Assembly (NCBI GenBank): GCA_029210205.1
Contig: JARGOD010000010.1
Location: 1-45,469, forward strand
DNA length: 45,469 bases
From: Verrucomicrobiales bacterium
Lineage (GTDB): Bacteria > Verrucomicrobiota > Verrucomicrobiia > Verrucomicrobiales > DEV007
Direction of reading: 5' to 3'
Positions 17,438 through 25,505 of the stretch are shown one piece after another; position 1 is the stretch's first letter; each line of letters opens with the position of its first letter. Both the position numbers and the translations under genes were made by a program. A model generated the notes under the pieces. It saw only the letters and a list, made by a program, of their open reading frames with translations. It was not told the DNA's origin and ran no database searches.

Positions 17438-18874
17438 TCAATACTCGCGGTCTTTCTTGATGCCCGGCTCCGGCATCGGGTAATAACCATTTTCGTCAGG
17501 CACGAGTGGAGATTCCCCGTTTAGGACCAGATCTTTCACATTTGGAGCCATGACGTGTTCGCTGTTCAGCATCTGATCATAGGTAATAACCTGGCCGGTA
17601 TGCGCCGCCATCCGTCCCATCGAGGTGGTGACACTTGCAGCGACTCCACGCTCGAGCTCATTGTGAGGTTTGTTCTCCCGGATCGCGTCGATGATGACTT
17701 CCCATTCGATATCGTAAGGGTTGCCTTCGAGGCTGAGGCCTCTTTCTCCCATCGGGAAGGCCCAGAGTAGATTCTCAGGCGTTGCGCGCCAGTTTTTGTC
17801 GATGTTCTGATCCTTGTAAAGGCGGGAACGGGCAGGGACGTGGCCGGCGGATGAAATCACGGCGGAACCTTTGGTGCCATGGGCGTAGGCGGCAAACTCC
17901 TGATTGCAACCCTTCTGATTGCGACCTTCAAAGAATGCCTTGGCGCCGTCCGCAAAGGTGTACTCGACGCCATAGCTGTCGAAATTTTGATCCACGGCTT
18001 CCACCATTTCGCCGTTCTGTTCCAGCATTTTGTAATGACGTCCACCGACCGCTTTTGCCTCAACCGGGAAAGCGTTCTTGATCATGCACATCTCGTCGAT
18101 GCCATGGATGTTAAAGTCGCTGAAGGCACCTCCGCTGAGCCAGAGGAAGCTGTGAAAGTTTTTGATTTGATACATCAGCTCGCTCATCTCTCCGTTGTTC
18201 TTCGGAGTGAAGCAGCTCCCGATCGGTCCTTGCATCCGGTAGGAACGCATAAAGGTGATGTCACCGATGGCGCCATCGTCGATTCGCTTCTTCAACTCGT
18301 TGCGAGATTTACAATGGCGGCACATGAGACCCACTCCAACCTTGAGGTTCTTTTCGACCGCCTTCTTGTTGATCTCAAGAAGCTTGCGTGAGGAGAACCC
18401 GTCAGCGGTGAGAGGTTTTTCCATGAAAACGTTCAGGCCTTTCTCAACCGCATATTCGAACATAGGCCAGCGAAAGGCGAGGGGAGTGGTGAGGATTGCA
18501 ATGTCTCCGGGGTTCATCGAGTCCATCGCCTGCTTATAGCCGTCAAAACCGATGAACTGGCGTTCTTTGGGAACGTCAACGCGATCTCCAACCACGGGAT
18601 CTTTGAGGAGGGTCTGGTAGGAACGATCGAGCTTGTCTTCGAAGACATCGGCCATTGCATGAAGCTTGAGTGGTCCCAGGGTTCCCGAGACAGACATCGC
18701 GTTCTTCACCGCACCAGTTCCCCGGCCACCGCAACCGATCAGTGAGATCTTTAATTCTTCGTTCACCTGCGCGTGAACATGCGGAAGAGCAATTCCGGCG
18801 AGTGCAGAGGCACCTGCGACTGTTTTGATTGCCGATCGTCGTGAGGGGAGGGGATTTTTTGCCATGTCAGTCAT
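17438..18874 (-). CDS. Gfo/Idh/MocA family oxidoreductase with Tat-type signal
   Basis: A 478-aa NAD(P)-dependent oxidoreductase family protein, probably acting on sugars or polyols. The start at ATG 18874 is preferred: a GGAG lies 9 bases upstream, and it places a Tat-like signal (SRRSAIK, then an Ala/Gly-rich core ending at HVHA) at residues 1-35. The Rossmann motif is ISLIGCGGRGTG, with FMEKPLT near 175 giving the usual Lys of the family (EKP). The upstream in-frame extension is non-conserved. Tat-exported Gfo/Idh proteins are common in Planctomycetes and Verrucomicrobia. The substrate cannot be read from sequence. Confidence 0.88.
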   Translation of the reverse strand: MTDMAKNPLPSRRSAIKTVAGASALAGIALPHVHAQVNEELKISLIGCGGRGTGAVKNAMSVSGTLGPLKLHAMADVFEDKLDRSYQTLLKDPVVGDRVDVPKERQFIGFDGYKQAMDSMNPGDIAILTTPLAFRWPMFEYAVEKGLNVFMEKPLTADGFSSRKLLEINKKAVEKNLKVGVGLMCRHCKSRNELKKRIDDGAIGDITFMRSYRMQGPIGSCFTPKNNGEMSELMYQIKNFHSFLWLSGGAFSDFNIHGIDEMCMIKNAFPVEAKAVGGRHYKMLEQNGEMVEAVDQNFDSYGVEYTFADGAKAFFEGRNQKGCNQEFAAYAHGTKGSAVISSAGHVPARSRLYKDQNIDKNWRATPENLLWAFPMGERGLSLEGNPYDIEWEVIIDAIRENKPHNELERGVAASVTTSMGRMAAHTGQVITYDQMLNSEHVMAPNVKDLVLNGESPLVPDENGYYPMPEPGIKKDREY

Positions 18875-19113
18875 GCTATCAGTCTCCGAGTATGCGCAGA
18901 TATCGTCAATCACTTCAATACGGTAGTGATGCCCGGTTCCTGACTCAGCTATTGAATGTAAAAGCCCGTTGGGTGGAACGTGATGCACCGCCCTTAAACC
19001 GGTAAAGCGCATACTGCGGTGAAATTTCCCGACCGGAGTCTGTTCCACGTCTAAATGCTTTGCGTAAGGTCGAACTCTTGATTCAGGGGCCGGAAGGCTG
19101 AAGGTTGAACGTT
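18875..19113. promoter_or_regulatory. Divergent intergenic region with an inverted repeat
   Basis: The 239-bp region separates the Gfo/Idh gene (minus) from the coiled-coil protein gene (plus) and must contain both promoters. A perfect 6-bp inverted repeat, ATCACT at 18909-18914 and AGTGAT at 18925-18930, lies 35-56 bases upstream of the Gfo/Idh start, an operator-like position. I see no coding potential and no other clear element. Confidence 0.3.
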
Positions 19114-19953
19114 ATGTGGTTGACCTGCAAAACTCGAGCCCTCATCGCGACGTTTGTCGCAATGTTCGGAGCATTCGTGTCGCAGACAGTCGCCTCAGAC
19201 GACGCCGAGGAGGATTGGATCAGCGCTTTTGGGTGGCTTCAGACCGGTCAGCGTCTTGCCATGGATGAGCATTGGCCACTTGCGCTCGGTAGCTACATGG
19301 AAGCGCATCGGAAAATGAAACAAATGCGTGCAGAGCATTCCGGCTACGAGGAGGAGATGGTCGACTACCGTATCGAAAAACTTGAAGAAGAGATCGCCGC
19401 TGCGGGAGAGATGCTTGCGGGTGGAGATCGCGAACTCATGGTGAAGTTTGTTGATTTCGCTGAGTCATTTGAGACCGGGCTGGAGCAACGTTTTGACAAT
19501 CGGTTCATTGAGGCAATGAACACGCTTGATGTGGCAAGGGCGCTCCTTGACGAGATTATTTTCGAAAATCCCGAGGAATATCAAGACGCGGTTGCCCCGC
19601 AATATGAACTGCTGCAAAGCAGTTTATCCTGGCTCGACAGCCAGATAAATTTTCGCGAACGAGAACGTCAACAGCGCACTGCTTTTGTCGGAGATGGGGT
19701 TGATTGGGGGACAACACAGTATGTGAAAGCTGCTGATCTTCCCTCGGACGGTGAAACAGTTTTGATTTCGGGAACTCTGTTCCCCGGCTTTAAGGCTGCT
19801 GAAGAGCCGGGCGAAGCAGCCGGCCTCGATGACGAGATGCAACTCCCCGGAAAAGCTGGAGAAAAGGAGGCGGTCTCTTCGATTCCCGGTTTCAGGATGA
19901 ATAGTAAGCAGAGGGAAGTTCCCGAGCTGCCGGAAGGGATTGACGAAGAATAG
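19114..19953 (+). CDS. Secreted coiled-coil protein of unknown function
   Basis: A 279-aa protein. ATG 19114 is preferred over the in-frame TTG at 19105 because an AAGG lies just upstream with normal spacing. A signal peptide covers residues 1-27 (core LIATFVAMFGAFV, end TVAS). The mature part is strongly acidic and helical: a TPR-like first helix pair (WLQTGQRLAMDEHWPLALGSYMEAH) is followed by coiled coil to about 190, then a low-complexity Gly/Glu-rich tail. A periplasmic scaffold role is possible. No family recognised. Confidence 0.55.
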   Translation: MWLTCKTRALIATFVAMFGAFVSQTVASDDAEEDWISAFGWLQTGQRLAMDEHWPLALGSYMEAHRKMKQMRAEHSGYEEEMVDYRIEKLEEEIAAAGEMLAGGDRELMVKFVDFAESFETGLEQRFDNRFIEAMNTLDVARALLDEIIFENPEEYQDAVAPQYELLQSSLSWLDSQINFRERERQQRTAFVGDGVDWGTTQYVKAADLPSDGETVLISGTLFPGFKAAEEPGEAAGLDDEMQLPGKAGEKEAVSSIPGFRMNSKQREVPELPEGIDEE

Positions 19954-19980
19954 AATGCTAACACGAAGCTGCTGACATGA

Positions 19981-21417
19981 CTAAAAATCACGGAATGGAC
20001 CACGAGGCTCAGCTTTCTCCATCTCCGTGAGCCAATCTTTGTAAGCCTGCTGAAGCTCTTTTAATTTTTCGGGGTGACTCTCGGAGAGATCGTTGGTCTC
20101 GCCAACATCGGCGGCCAGATTGAAGAGGCCTTGCTGTCTTTCACTCATCACGGTCCACTTCCAATCCTCAATGCGAGCCGCATGCTGATCGCGACGCTTC
20201 CAGAACATGCGGCTTCGGGGCGAAGGTTTCTCACCCCTGAGCGTCGGCCACCAGTTGTATCCATCAATGACGAGGCCATTAGGTAGCTCGTGGTGACTCG
20301 CGGCAGCAAAGCTCGGGACAAGTTCGAGGCTCGAGAGAAAGGCATCGTTGACTGTTCCCGCCGGAACTTCGCCGCCCGTCCATCTCACGAGGCATGGCAC
20401 ACGAACTCCGCCTTCCCACATTTGTGCCTTTCTTCCCTTGAGCGGCGAATTGTCAGCGCCGCCCGATCCGCCATTGTCGCTGAAAAAAACGACAATGGTA
20501 TCATCAGCGATTCCCTTTCGGTCGAGGAGATCCAGCATTTTGCCAATGGAAGCATCCATGCAGGTGACTGATGCCCGGTAATCGCGCTCGCGCGCTTCCG
20601 GAGTGACCACTTCGGCGGAACCGCCGTATCGGTATTCTTCGACTGTGCGAAATTCCGTCTCTACCGCAGGATACATCGCCTTGTATTCCTCCGGCGCTTG
20701 AACTGAAGTTCGTATTCTAGGCTCGAGGGCGGAAGAGTTGTGAGGGGCGTTGAAGGGGACATAGAGGAAGAACGGTTCTAACCCTGCGTTCTCTTCGAGG
20801 AAGCGGATCGCCTCTCTCTCGAAGAGGTAAGTCGCATAGGTGCCTTTGTCGGCCTCAGTCTTCTCGAGATTTCGATACATGCTGGGAACTCCGTAGCGCT
20901 CGTGCGTGTAGAAATCGATGCCGGTATTGACGAAGCCGTAGAAGTCATCGAATCCCCGGGAAGTGGGAAGAAAGCGTTTTAAGGTGCCCAGATCCCATTT
21001 TCCGTAGATCGCGGAAGTGTAGTGATCAGGAATTAGCGTGGGAATAATTCGCTCCCTGAGATCCATTCCCCCGATGCGCTCGAAAGAAACTTCGTACTCC
21101 GCCGGCGGATACTTGTATCCATAGTCCGGAGCTTCGTTCCGGATCATGTCGTAGATTCCGTTTCGTTGTGGGTATCGACCGGTGAGGAGTGAAGCGCGGC
21201 TCGGGGTGCAGGCCGGCCATGAGACGTAAAAATTGGTGAGCCGCGTTCCTTCCTTGGCAAGCCGGTCCAGATTTGGAGTTATGATTCCGTTCCCGAGAAT
21301 GCCGAGGTCATTATACCCCTGGTCGTCCGATACGATAAGTAGAATGTTAGGCTGTTCGCTCGCGGAAGAAAAAGTGCAGAAAGTAATGACGGCGAGGCAT
21401 TTGAAAAAGTGTTTCAT
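19981..21417 (-). CDS. Secreted sulfatase (arylsulfatase family)
   Basis: A 478-aa sulfatase with a signal peptide (residues 1-20). The active-site motif is C70-T-P-S-R74, the site of formylglycine conversion, with the usual extension LLTGRYP. Metal-binding D31/D32 lie in SDDQGYNDLG, and later IDFYTHERYG, FFSDNGG and GKWDLGTLKRF blocks supply further site residues. Cys-type sulfatases can be matured by FGE or by an anaerobic radical-SAM enzyme; neither gene is in the window. Its start overlaps the DUF2233 gene stop (ATGA), so they form a small two-gene unit. The substrate is probably a sulfated polysaccharide or glycan. Confidence 0.93.
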   Translation of the reverse strand: MKHFFKCLAVITFCTFSSASEQPNILLIVSDDQGYNDLGILGNGIITPNLDRLAKEGTRLTNFYVSWPACTPSRASLLTGRYPQRNGIYDMIRNEAPDYGYKYPPAEYEVSFERIGGMDLRERIIPTLIPDHYTSAIYGKWDLGTLKRFLPTSRGFDDFYGFVNTGIDFYTHERYGVPSMYRNLEKTEADKGTYATYLFEREAIRFLEENAGLEPFFLYVPFNAPHNSSALEPRIRTSVQAPEEYKAMYPAVETEFRTVEEYRYGGSAEVVTPEARERDYRASVTCMDASIGKMLDLLDRKGIADDTIVVFFSDNGGSGGADNSPLKGRKAQMWEGGVRVPCLVRWTGGEVPAGTVNDAFLSSLELVPSFAAASHHELPNGLVIDGYNWWPTLRGEKPSPRSRMFWKRRDQHAARIEDWKWTVMSERQQGLFNLAADVGETNDLSESHPEKLKELQQAYKDWLTEMEKAEPRGPFRDF

Positions 21418-22184
21418 GGAGAGGGCTCAACTATGGCGAGAATCCCGGCAAATTGCTGATGATCCTCCTCCATTGGATCAGTTTCCCCCCGGATGTAAAC
21501 ATCCGAAATGGCACCATCAAGGTAGAGGGCATTGGGGCATTTCATGATGTCCCGGAAAAATTCGGCAAAGGAATAGAAGTTGGTGAGACCCTTGTCTTGT
21601 TCGGACTCTGAGCAAACAAAAATGACGGTTCCATTTCTGTCGACTCCTACTCCGTTCCGCAGCTTCCTGCTTTCCGACTCAGGCGAAAGAGCCGGGTGAA
21701 TATTTCCTTCTTTGACTAATATTGGACCCGACTGGGTTGCAAGGCGGGGCGACTCGTTTGCCGAGGCGTAGAGTGCGGATTCAAGCACGCCGGCTGTCTC
21801 ATTTGGGCGAATAAAAAAGACACCGTTCGGTTTCAGGAAAAAGTTCGGGGTGAGTTGACCTTCATGTTCCTTAATGAAATCGTCGAGGTTCAGTTTTGTG
21901 ACCGTTTTCCCTTCCGAGATGTGCAGCCCCGTGGGAAGGAAGTTGCCCTCGAAGATCCCGGAGTTCATGGCAAACTTCAGGCGGAGACCTTGCTTTTTAA
22001 GTCGCGCTTCCAGTTTCGGGAATGTGTTGGGTTCGCCTTTTCTTTCGGCGAGAAAAAGTTCCACCGTTTCCGTTTCCGGTGTGACCCGGTAAACGTGAAA
22101 CGTTGTTCCCCGGTGCTGGACCGTTTCCGCGTGAAGAGGAAGGAAGGCGAAAAGAATACCGAAGAGGGTTAGGTGACGCATCAT
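21414..22184 (-). CDS. Phosphodiester glycosidase family (DUF2233/NAGPA-like) exported protein
   Basis: A 256-aa exported protein with a signal peptide of about 19 residues. It belongs to the DUF2233 phosphodiester-glycosidase family, related to the human N-acetylglucosamine-1-phosphodiester enzyme. Family blocks are KFAMNSGIFEGNFLPTGLHI near 69-88, SGPILVKEGNIHP, RNGVGVDRNGTVIFV and NALYLDGAISDVYIRG near the C-terminus. Two adjacent ATGs (22184, 22181) make the exact start ambiguous by one residue. Its stop overlaps the sulfatase start, so the pair may act on the same glycan; that is inference. Confidence 0.85.
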   Translation of the reverse strand: MMRHLTLFGILFAFLPLHAETVQHRGTTFHVYRVTPETETVELFLAERKGEPNTFPKLEARLKKQGLRLKFAMNSGIFEGNFLPTGLHISEGKTVTKLNLDDFIKEHEGQLTPNFFLKPNGVFFIRPNETAGVLESALYASANESPRLATQSGPILVKEGNIHPALSPESESRKLRNGVGVDRNGTVIFVCSESEQDKGLTNFYSFAEFFRDIMKCPNALYLDGAISDVYIRGETDPMEEDHQQFAGILAIVEPSP

Positions 22185-22311
22185 ACCCAGACTATTACAG
22201 CAGATGGAGACGATAAATTCAATCTACTTGAAATTGCCCACTACCTCTGGGAAAGCGGCGAAAACATATCAAGGAACCATTTCGGTGTCTCAATGAGAGT
22301 GATCGAGGCTC

Positions 22312-22488
22312 TTACCGCAGATAGCCTACCGAAGTAGATCCACCGCCTTGGTTTACCTTCCAGCCTGAAGGAGCAATGCTCGATCCGTAGATATCAACCG
22401 ACGAGGTGCTGTAGCCAGTGTTTTGTTGGCAGGAGGTGCTTCCGAGGAGGATGACCGCGACACTAATGGATAGAAACAGAGGCTTCAT
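22312..22488 (-). CDS. Small 58-aa probable lipoprotein
   Basis: A short gene found by reading the gap. It encodes MKPLFLSISVAVILLGSTSC then QQNTGYSTSSVDIYGSSIAP and ends GYLR. Residues 1-19 form a signal sequence and Cys20 sits at a lipobox-like STSC, so a lipoprotein is likely. The mature 38 residues are polar and Gly/Ser-rich with no known domain. It lies alone between the DUF2233 gene and the TPR gene, all on the minus strand. The leader plus Cys plus clean stop make it credible, but no homology is recognised. Confidence 0.6.
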   Translation of the reverse strand: MKPLFLSISVAVILLGSTSCQQNTGYSTSSVDIYGSSIAPSGWKVNQGGGSTSVGYLR

Positions 22489-22560
22489 ACTGCCTTCTCT
22501 TGTCTTCGGCCGAGCTTTTGTGACGGGAGCGAAGAAGTTATGATATCAAGAGGCTGCGAA

Positions 22561-23904
22561 CTATTTCGCCAACTCCCGGACCGCTTCGAGATAAGTTTCG
22601 ATAAAGGGTCGGGGGTTGATCGCTTGTGCCTTGAGCAGCTTCTCTATCGCTTCTTTGTATTCGCCGCGTTCAACGAGAAGTTCACCAAGTCGGAAATTGG
22701 CGTCGGCGGTGTGATCGGGGAGTAGGGCGGCTTGTTCGAGGATCAATTCCGATTCGATATCTTTATCCTGCGATTTAAGGAATCGTGCGAGGACGAGAAG
22801 GGCTTTTCCATCGAGAGGATCTTCGGTCACGACTTTTCTGATTGTGATGATCGCTTTTTCAGGGTCACCAGTTTCGAATTCGATGAGAGCCTGGAGACGG
22901 GATTGCTCTGCATCTAACTCGTCAGGAAACTTGGCATCAATCAATCCATTAAGCGATTTTGCTTCCTCGTAATTGTTGTAGTCGACAAGGTATCGAAGGG
23001 CCTCAACAGCCTCGCCGTGAGATATGGCAGGGTCAGCGGTTAGAGATGACTCGTAGGCCTCAAGAGCCTCCTCTGAAAGTGACTGGCCCAGATAAAGATG
23101 CCCGAGGGAAAGGAGTGAAGGCGCCCCGAGGTCATCCATCGTTCGCGCGATTTCAAGGGCTTGAATCGCGGCTTGATTGTCGCCGAGATGCTGATGCGAG
23201 AACCCGAGATCGAGCCAGAGGGAGGTATTCGTCGGCCGTTCTTTGAGCAACTCCCGGTAAAGTCCGATAGCGAGTTCAGTCTGGTCGAGTTCGCGGAGAG
23301 ATCGTGCTTCGCCCAGCTTCCACTCGACTTCGGCAGGCATTGTGATCTGGGCCTGCCGATAGCTCTGGAGAGCGGCTTGAAAGTCCCCATCAGTGAGGTG
23401 GCAATAGCCGAGAAGTCCGAGCGTGACTCCATCCCGCGCGCCCAGTTCGACGGCGCGAATGAGCGCGACCTCGGCTTTCTCCATTTCATCGAGCTGGATC
23501 AGGGCCATCGCGAGATTTCGGTGTGCGTCGCGAAAGTTGGGGAAGCCCTCAAGCGCGGCTTCGAAGAATTCGCTCGCTTCCTCGAACTCGCCTTCTTCGA
23601 ATTTCAGGCTTGCCAGGGAGAAGAGCATCGCGGGGCTTTCGGGGAGAATCGAGGCGTTCTCATAAAGATCGATTGCTCCTTCGCGATCTCCATCGGCGAG
23701 CAGAACAGCCCCGTCGCGGAGGTATTCCTCCTCATCGGTTGTGATGAGTGGCTCTATTCTGGAATCGATGCCGTAGCTGCCGGTGACGACCTTCTGAAAT
23801 TCCGGGGACTTCCAAAGCGGCGAGGTCAGGAAAAGCGGTTCGCCTTGAAGCGCACGCGGCCCGATCAGGAGGAGCAGGGAAAGGGTGAGAAATCCAAATT
23901 TCAT
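22561..23904 (-). CDS. TPR-repeat protein of the TonB/ExbB operon
   Basis: A 447-aa protein with a signal peptide (residues 1-21, ending LQG-E). At least eight tetratricopeptide-like repeats run from about residue 60 to the end, e.g. PAMLFSLASLKFEEGEFEEA, NFRDAHRNLAMALIQLDE and NTSLWLDLGFSHQHLGD. It is the last gene of the TonB-type operon, 21 bases after tonB. TPR proteins at this position are known companions of DUF3450/ExbB systems in other Gram-negative bacteria; a periplasmic adaptor role is inferred. Confidence 0.88.
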   Translation of the reverse strand: MKFGFLTLSLLLLIGPRALQGEPLFLTSPLWKSPEFQKVVTGSYGIDSRIEPLITTDEEEYLRDGAVLLADGDREGAIDLYENASILPESPAMLFSLASLKFEEGEFEEASEFFEAALEGFPNFRDAHRNLAMALIQLDEMEKAEVALIRAVELGARDGVTLGLLGYCHLTDGDFQAALQSYRQAQITMPAEVEWKLGEARSLRELDQTELAIGLYRELLKERPTNTSLWLDLGFSHQHLGDNQAAIQALEIARTMDDLGAPSLLSLGHLYLGQSLSEEALEAYESSLTADPAISHGEAVEALRYLVDYNNYEEAKSLNGLIDAKFPDELDAEQSRLQALIEFETGDPEKAIITIRKVVTEDPLDGKALLVLARFLKSQDKDIESELILEQAALLPDHTADANFRLGELLVERGEYKEAIEKLLKAQAINPRPFIETYLEAVRELAK

Positions 23905-23925
23905 GAAAGAGACGATTCGCTGTGA

Positions 23926-24648
23926 TCAGCGAAGTACGATGGGCCACTGAAATTGTGCGGCGACAGGGCGGCCGTCTTTTTTTGGAGGACTGAATCGTGC
24001 ACGGGTGGCGAAGTTGGTGGCAATGCTGGTGAACTCTGAGTCACTGCTCTCCACGACCCGAAGGACATCGACTTGCCCGTTCGGGTGGATTTTTACTTCG
24101 AGGCAGACTCTTCCCTCGGTAAGCCCGCGTCGACGCAGGGACTCCGGCAGAGTCACGGGAGGTCGATTGAGAAGTTTTGGTTGGCCATCGAGATCACTGA
24201 GCGAAAAGATCATGCGCTTCCTCTCTTGCGGTTGATCGGTCGAGAAGTCAGCCATCATCATCCTCGGGCGGCCGTCGGGGGTGGTCGTTGCTTGGAGGGG
24301 GGGCGCGGGGCTGTTGAGCTGTATTTCCAGCTTCGGGTGTGGCGGAGTTTTTGGTGGGGGCGGGGGAGGATCCGCAGGTGGTGGCGGCGGAGGTGTTTCC
24401 ATCGCGACGGCATCGATGCCACTGAGAAGTCGGAAGGAATTGTCCGGAATTTCCCGCTGGGAATCGAGCCAGCGGGAAAAGCTGAGGAAGCCGAGGAGCA
24501 TGATGACCGCGAGCCCGCTTGTGAGGTATCGAAGGAACCGTCCCTGCAGCGAAAAGAGGCTTCCCAATCGCACGTTTCGGTTACGACGCTGGGCCGCTTT
24601 CAACTCGCCAACTCCGGCGATACTTTCTGAAAGGATGGACAGCTTCAT
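23926..24648 (-). CDS. tonB: TonB-family energy transducer
   Basis: A 240-aa protein in the usual three-part layout. A cytoplasmic N-terminus of about 38 residues leads to one transmembrane helix (RYLTSGLAVIMLLGFLSF, about 39-56). A proline-rich stretch (residues 85-105) gives way to a C-terminal TonB domain from about residue 150, with RRGLTEGRVCLEVKIHPNG and RARFSPPKKDGRPVAAQFQ. It is somewhat short for the class. It overlaps exbD by 4 bases. It transmits the ExbB/ExbD proton force to TonB-dependent receptors, probably the siderophore receptor upstream. Confidence 0.92.
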   Translation of the reverse strand: MKLSILSESIAGVGELKAAQRRNRNVRLGSLFSLQGRFLRYLTSGLAVIMLLGFLSFSRWLDSQREIPDNSFRLLSGIDAVAMETPPPPPPADPPPPPPKTPPHPKLEIQLNSPAPPLQATTTPDGRPRMMMADFSTDQPQERKRMIFSLSDLDGQPKLLNRPPVTLPESLRRRGLTEGRVCLEVKIHPNGQVDVLRVVESSDSEFTSIATNFATRARFSPPKKDGRPVAAQFQWPIVLR

Positions 24649-25058
24649 TGATCAACGGTGGAGACAAAGACCTGAGAAGCCCCGGCGAGCTTGGCTTCGT
24701 CCATGACTTGGACGGTTGACTCGGTCGGGGTGCGGCGATCTGACTGAATGATGACAGGCATGGAGTCCTGCATGAGGAGACGACCGACGACGGAGCGAAC
24801 CCCGCCGACTCCGATCTCGCGGCCGCCGTAGTGAACGGTGCCGCTCGCGCTGACACCAATGAGAATGCTGTTTTTTTCAAGATCCTGCTGGCTCGCGGCT
24901 CGCGGTTTCTGGAGTTCGAGCCCGGTCTCTTCGACAAAGACGGTCGTGACGATGAAAAAGATAAGGAGGATAAAGACGACATCGATGAGCGGTGAGATGT
25001 TGATCTCGCTGCTTTCGGCTTCGGGTGCCGCGTTCTGAAATCGGGAGAATCGGCTCAT
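24645..25058 (-). CDS. exbD: Biopolymer transport protein ExbD
   Basis: A 137-aa protein; ATG 25058 is chosen because it overlaps the ExbB stop by 4 bases and gives normal ExbD length. The longer frame covers the ExbB gene and is rejected. One TM helix (about 22-40) contains the key acidic residue in SPLIDVVFILLIFF, the conserved Asp of the ExbD/TolR proton path. A periplasmic domain follows, ending at VSTVDQ. Part of the exbB-exbD-tonB stretch. Confidence 0.94.
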   Translation of the reverse strand: MSRFSRFQNAAPEAESSEINISPLIDVVFILLIFFIVTTVFVEETGLELQKPRAASQQDLEKNSILIGVSASGTVHYGGREIGVGGVRSVVGRLLMQDSMPVIIQSDRRTPTESTVQVMDEAKLAGASQVFVSTVDQ

Positions 25059-25492
25059 GTTGCGGGGAGGGGCTGAGGCGAAGATTGGATCAGGTTTTGC
25101 TGTCGTCGTTTCAAGAGAGTGCAAACGATGAAAGTGGGGATCGCGATGACGAGTCCGGTCTGGGTCGTGATGAGAGCTTTCGAGATTCCGTCTGAGATGG
25201 TTTCGACGGGGGCCGCGCCGGAACTGACGGCGAGTCCGGAGAATGTCGCGAGCATTCCTGAAACGGTTCCTAACAAGCCTACCAGCGGGGCGGCACCGAT
25301 GAGAACGAAGCAGAAGTCGATGCGTCGGAGGATTCGGGCTTGCTCGTCGGCTGATTGGGCTCTGAGGTTCACCGCTACGGTGTAGAGATTCGCTGTTATC
25401 GCGAAGGCGAGAGCGATGAGCATCCAGAAAATCCAACCACCCTCATTGGAGAGGTCATGCAGGGATCTGAGGATTTCGTCGAGGAAAGACAT
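25055..25492 (-). CDS. exbB: Short ExbB/TolQ-type proton channel subunit
   Basis: A 145-aa MotA/TolQ/ExbB family protein with three hydrophobic segments. The typical block FVLIGAAPLVGLLGTVSGMLATFSGL lies at about 60-85, followed by ISDGISKALITTQTGLVIAIPTFIV at 98-122. It is smaller than E. coli ExbB (244 aa) because the cytoplasmic loop is short. It overlaps exbD by 4 bases. A second, longer ExbB-type protein lies directly upstream, so the operon has two channel subunits, as in known DUF3450-ExbB-ExbB2-ExbD systems. Confidence 0.93.
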   Translation of the reverse strand: MSFLDEILRSLHDLSNEGGWIFWMLIALAFAITANLYTVAVNLRAQSADEQARILRRIDFCFVLIGAAPLVGLLGTVSGMLATFSGLAVSSGAAPVETISDGISKALITTQTGLVIAIPTFIVCTLLKRRQQNLIQSSPQPLPAT

Positions 25493-25505
25493 CGCAGGAA
25501 TTCAA

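Noticed and set aside
24281..24706. Gly-rich plus-strand frame
   Set aside because: It is the complement of the Pro-rich TonB linker, not a separate gene.
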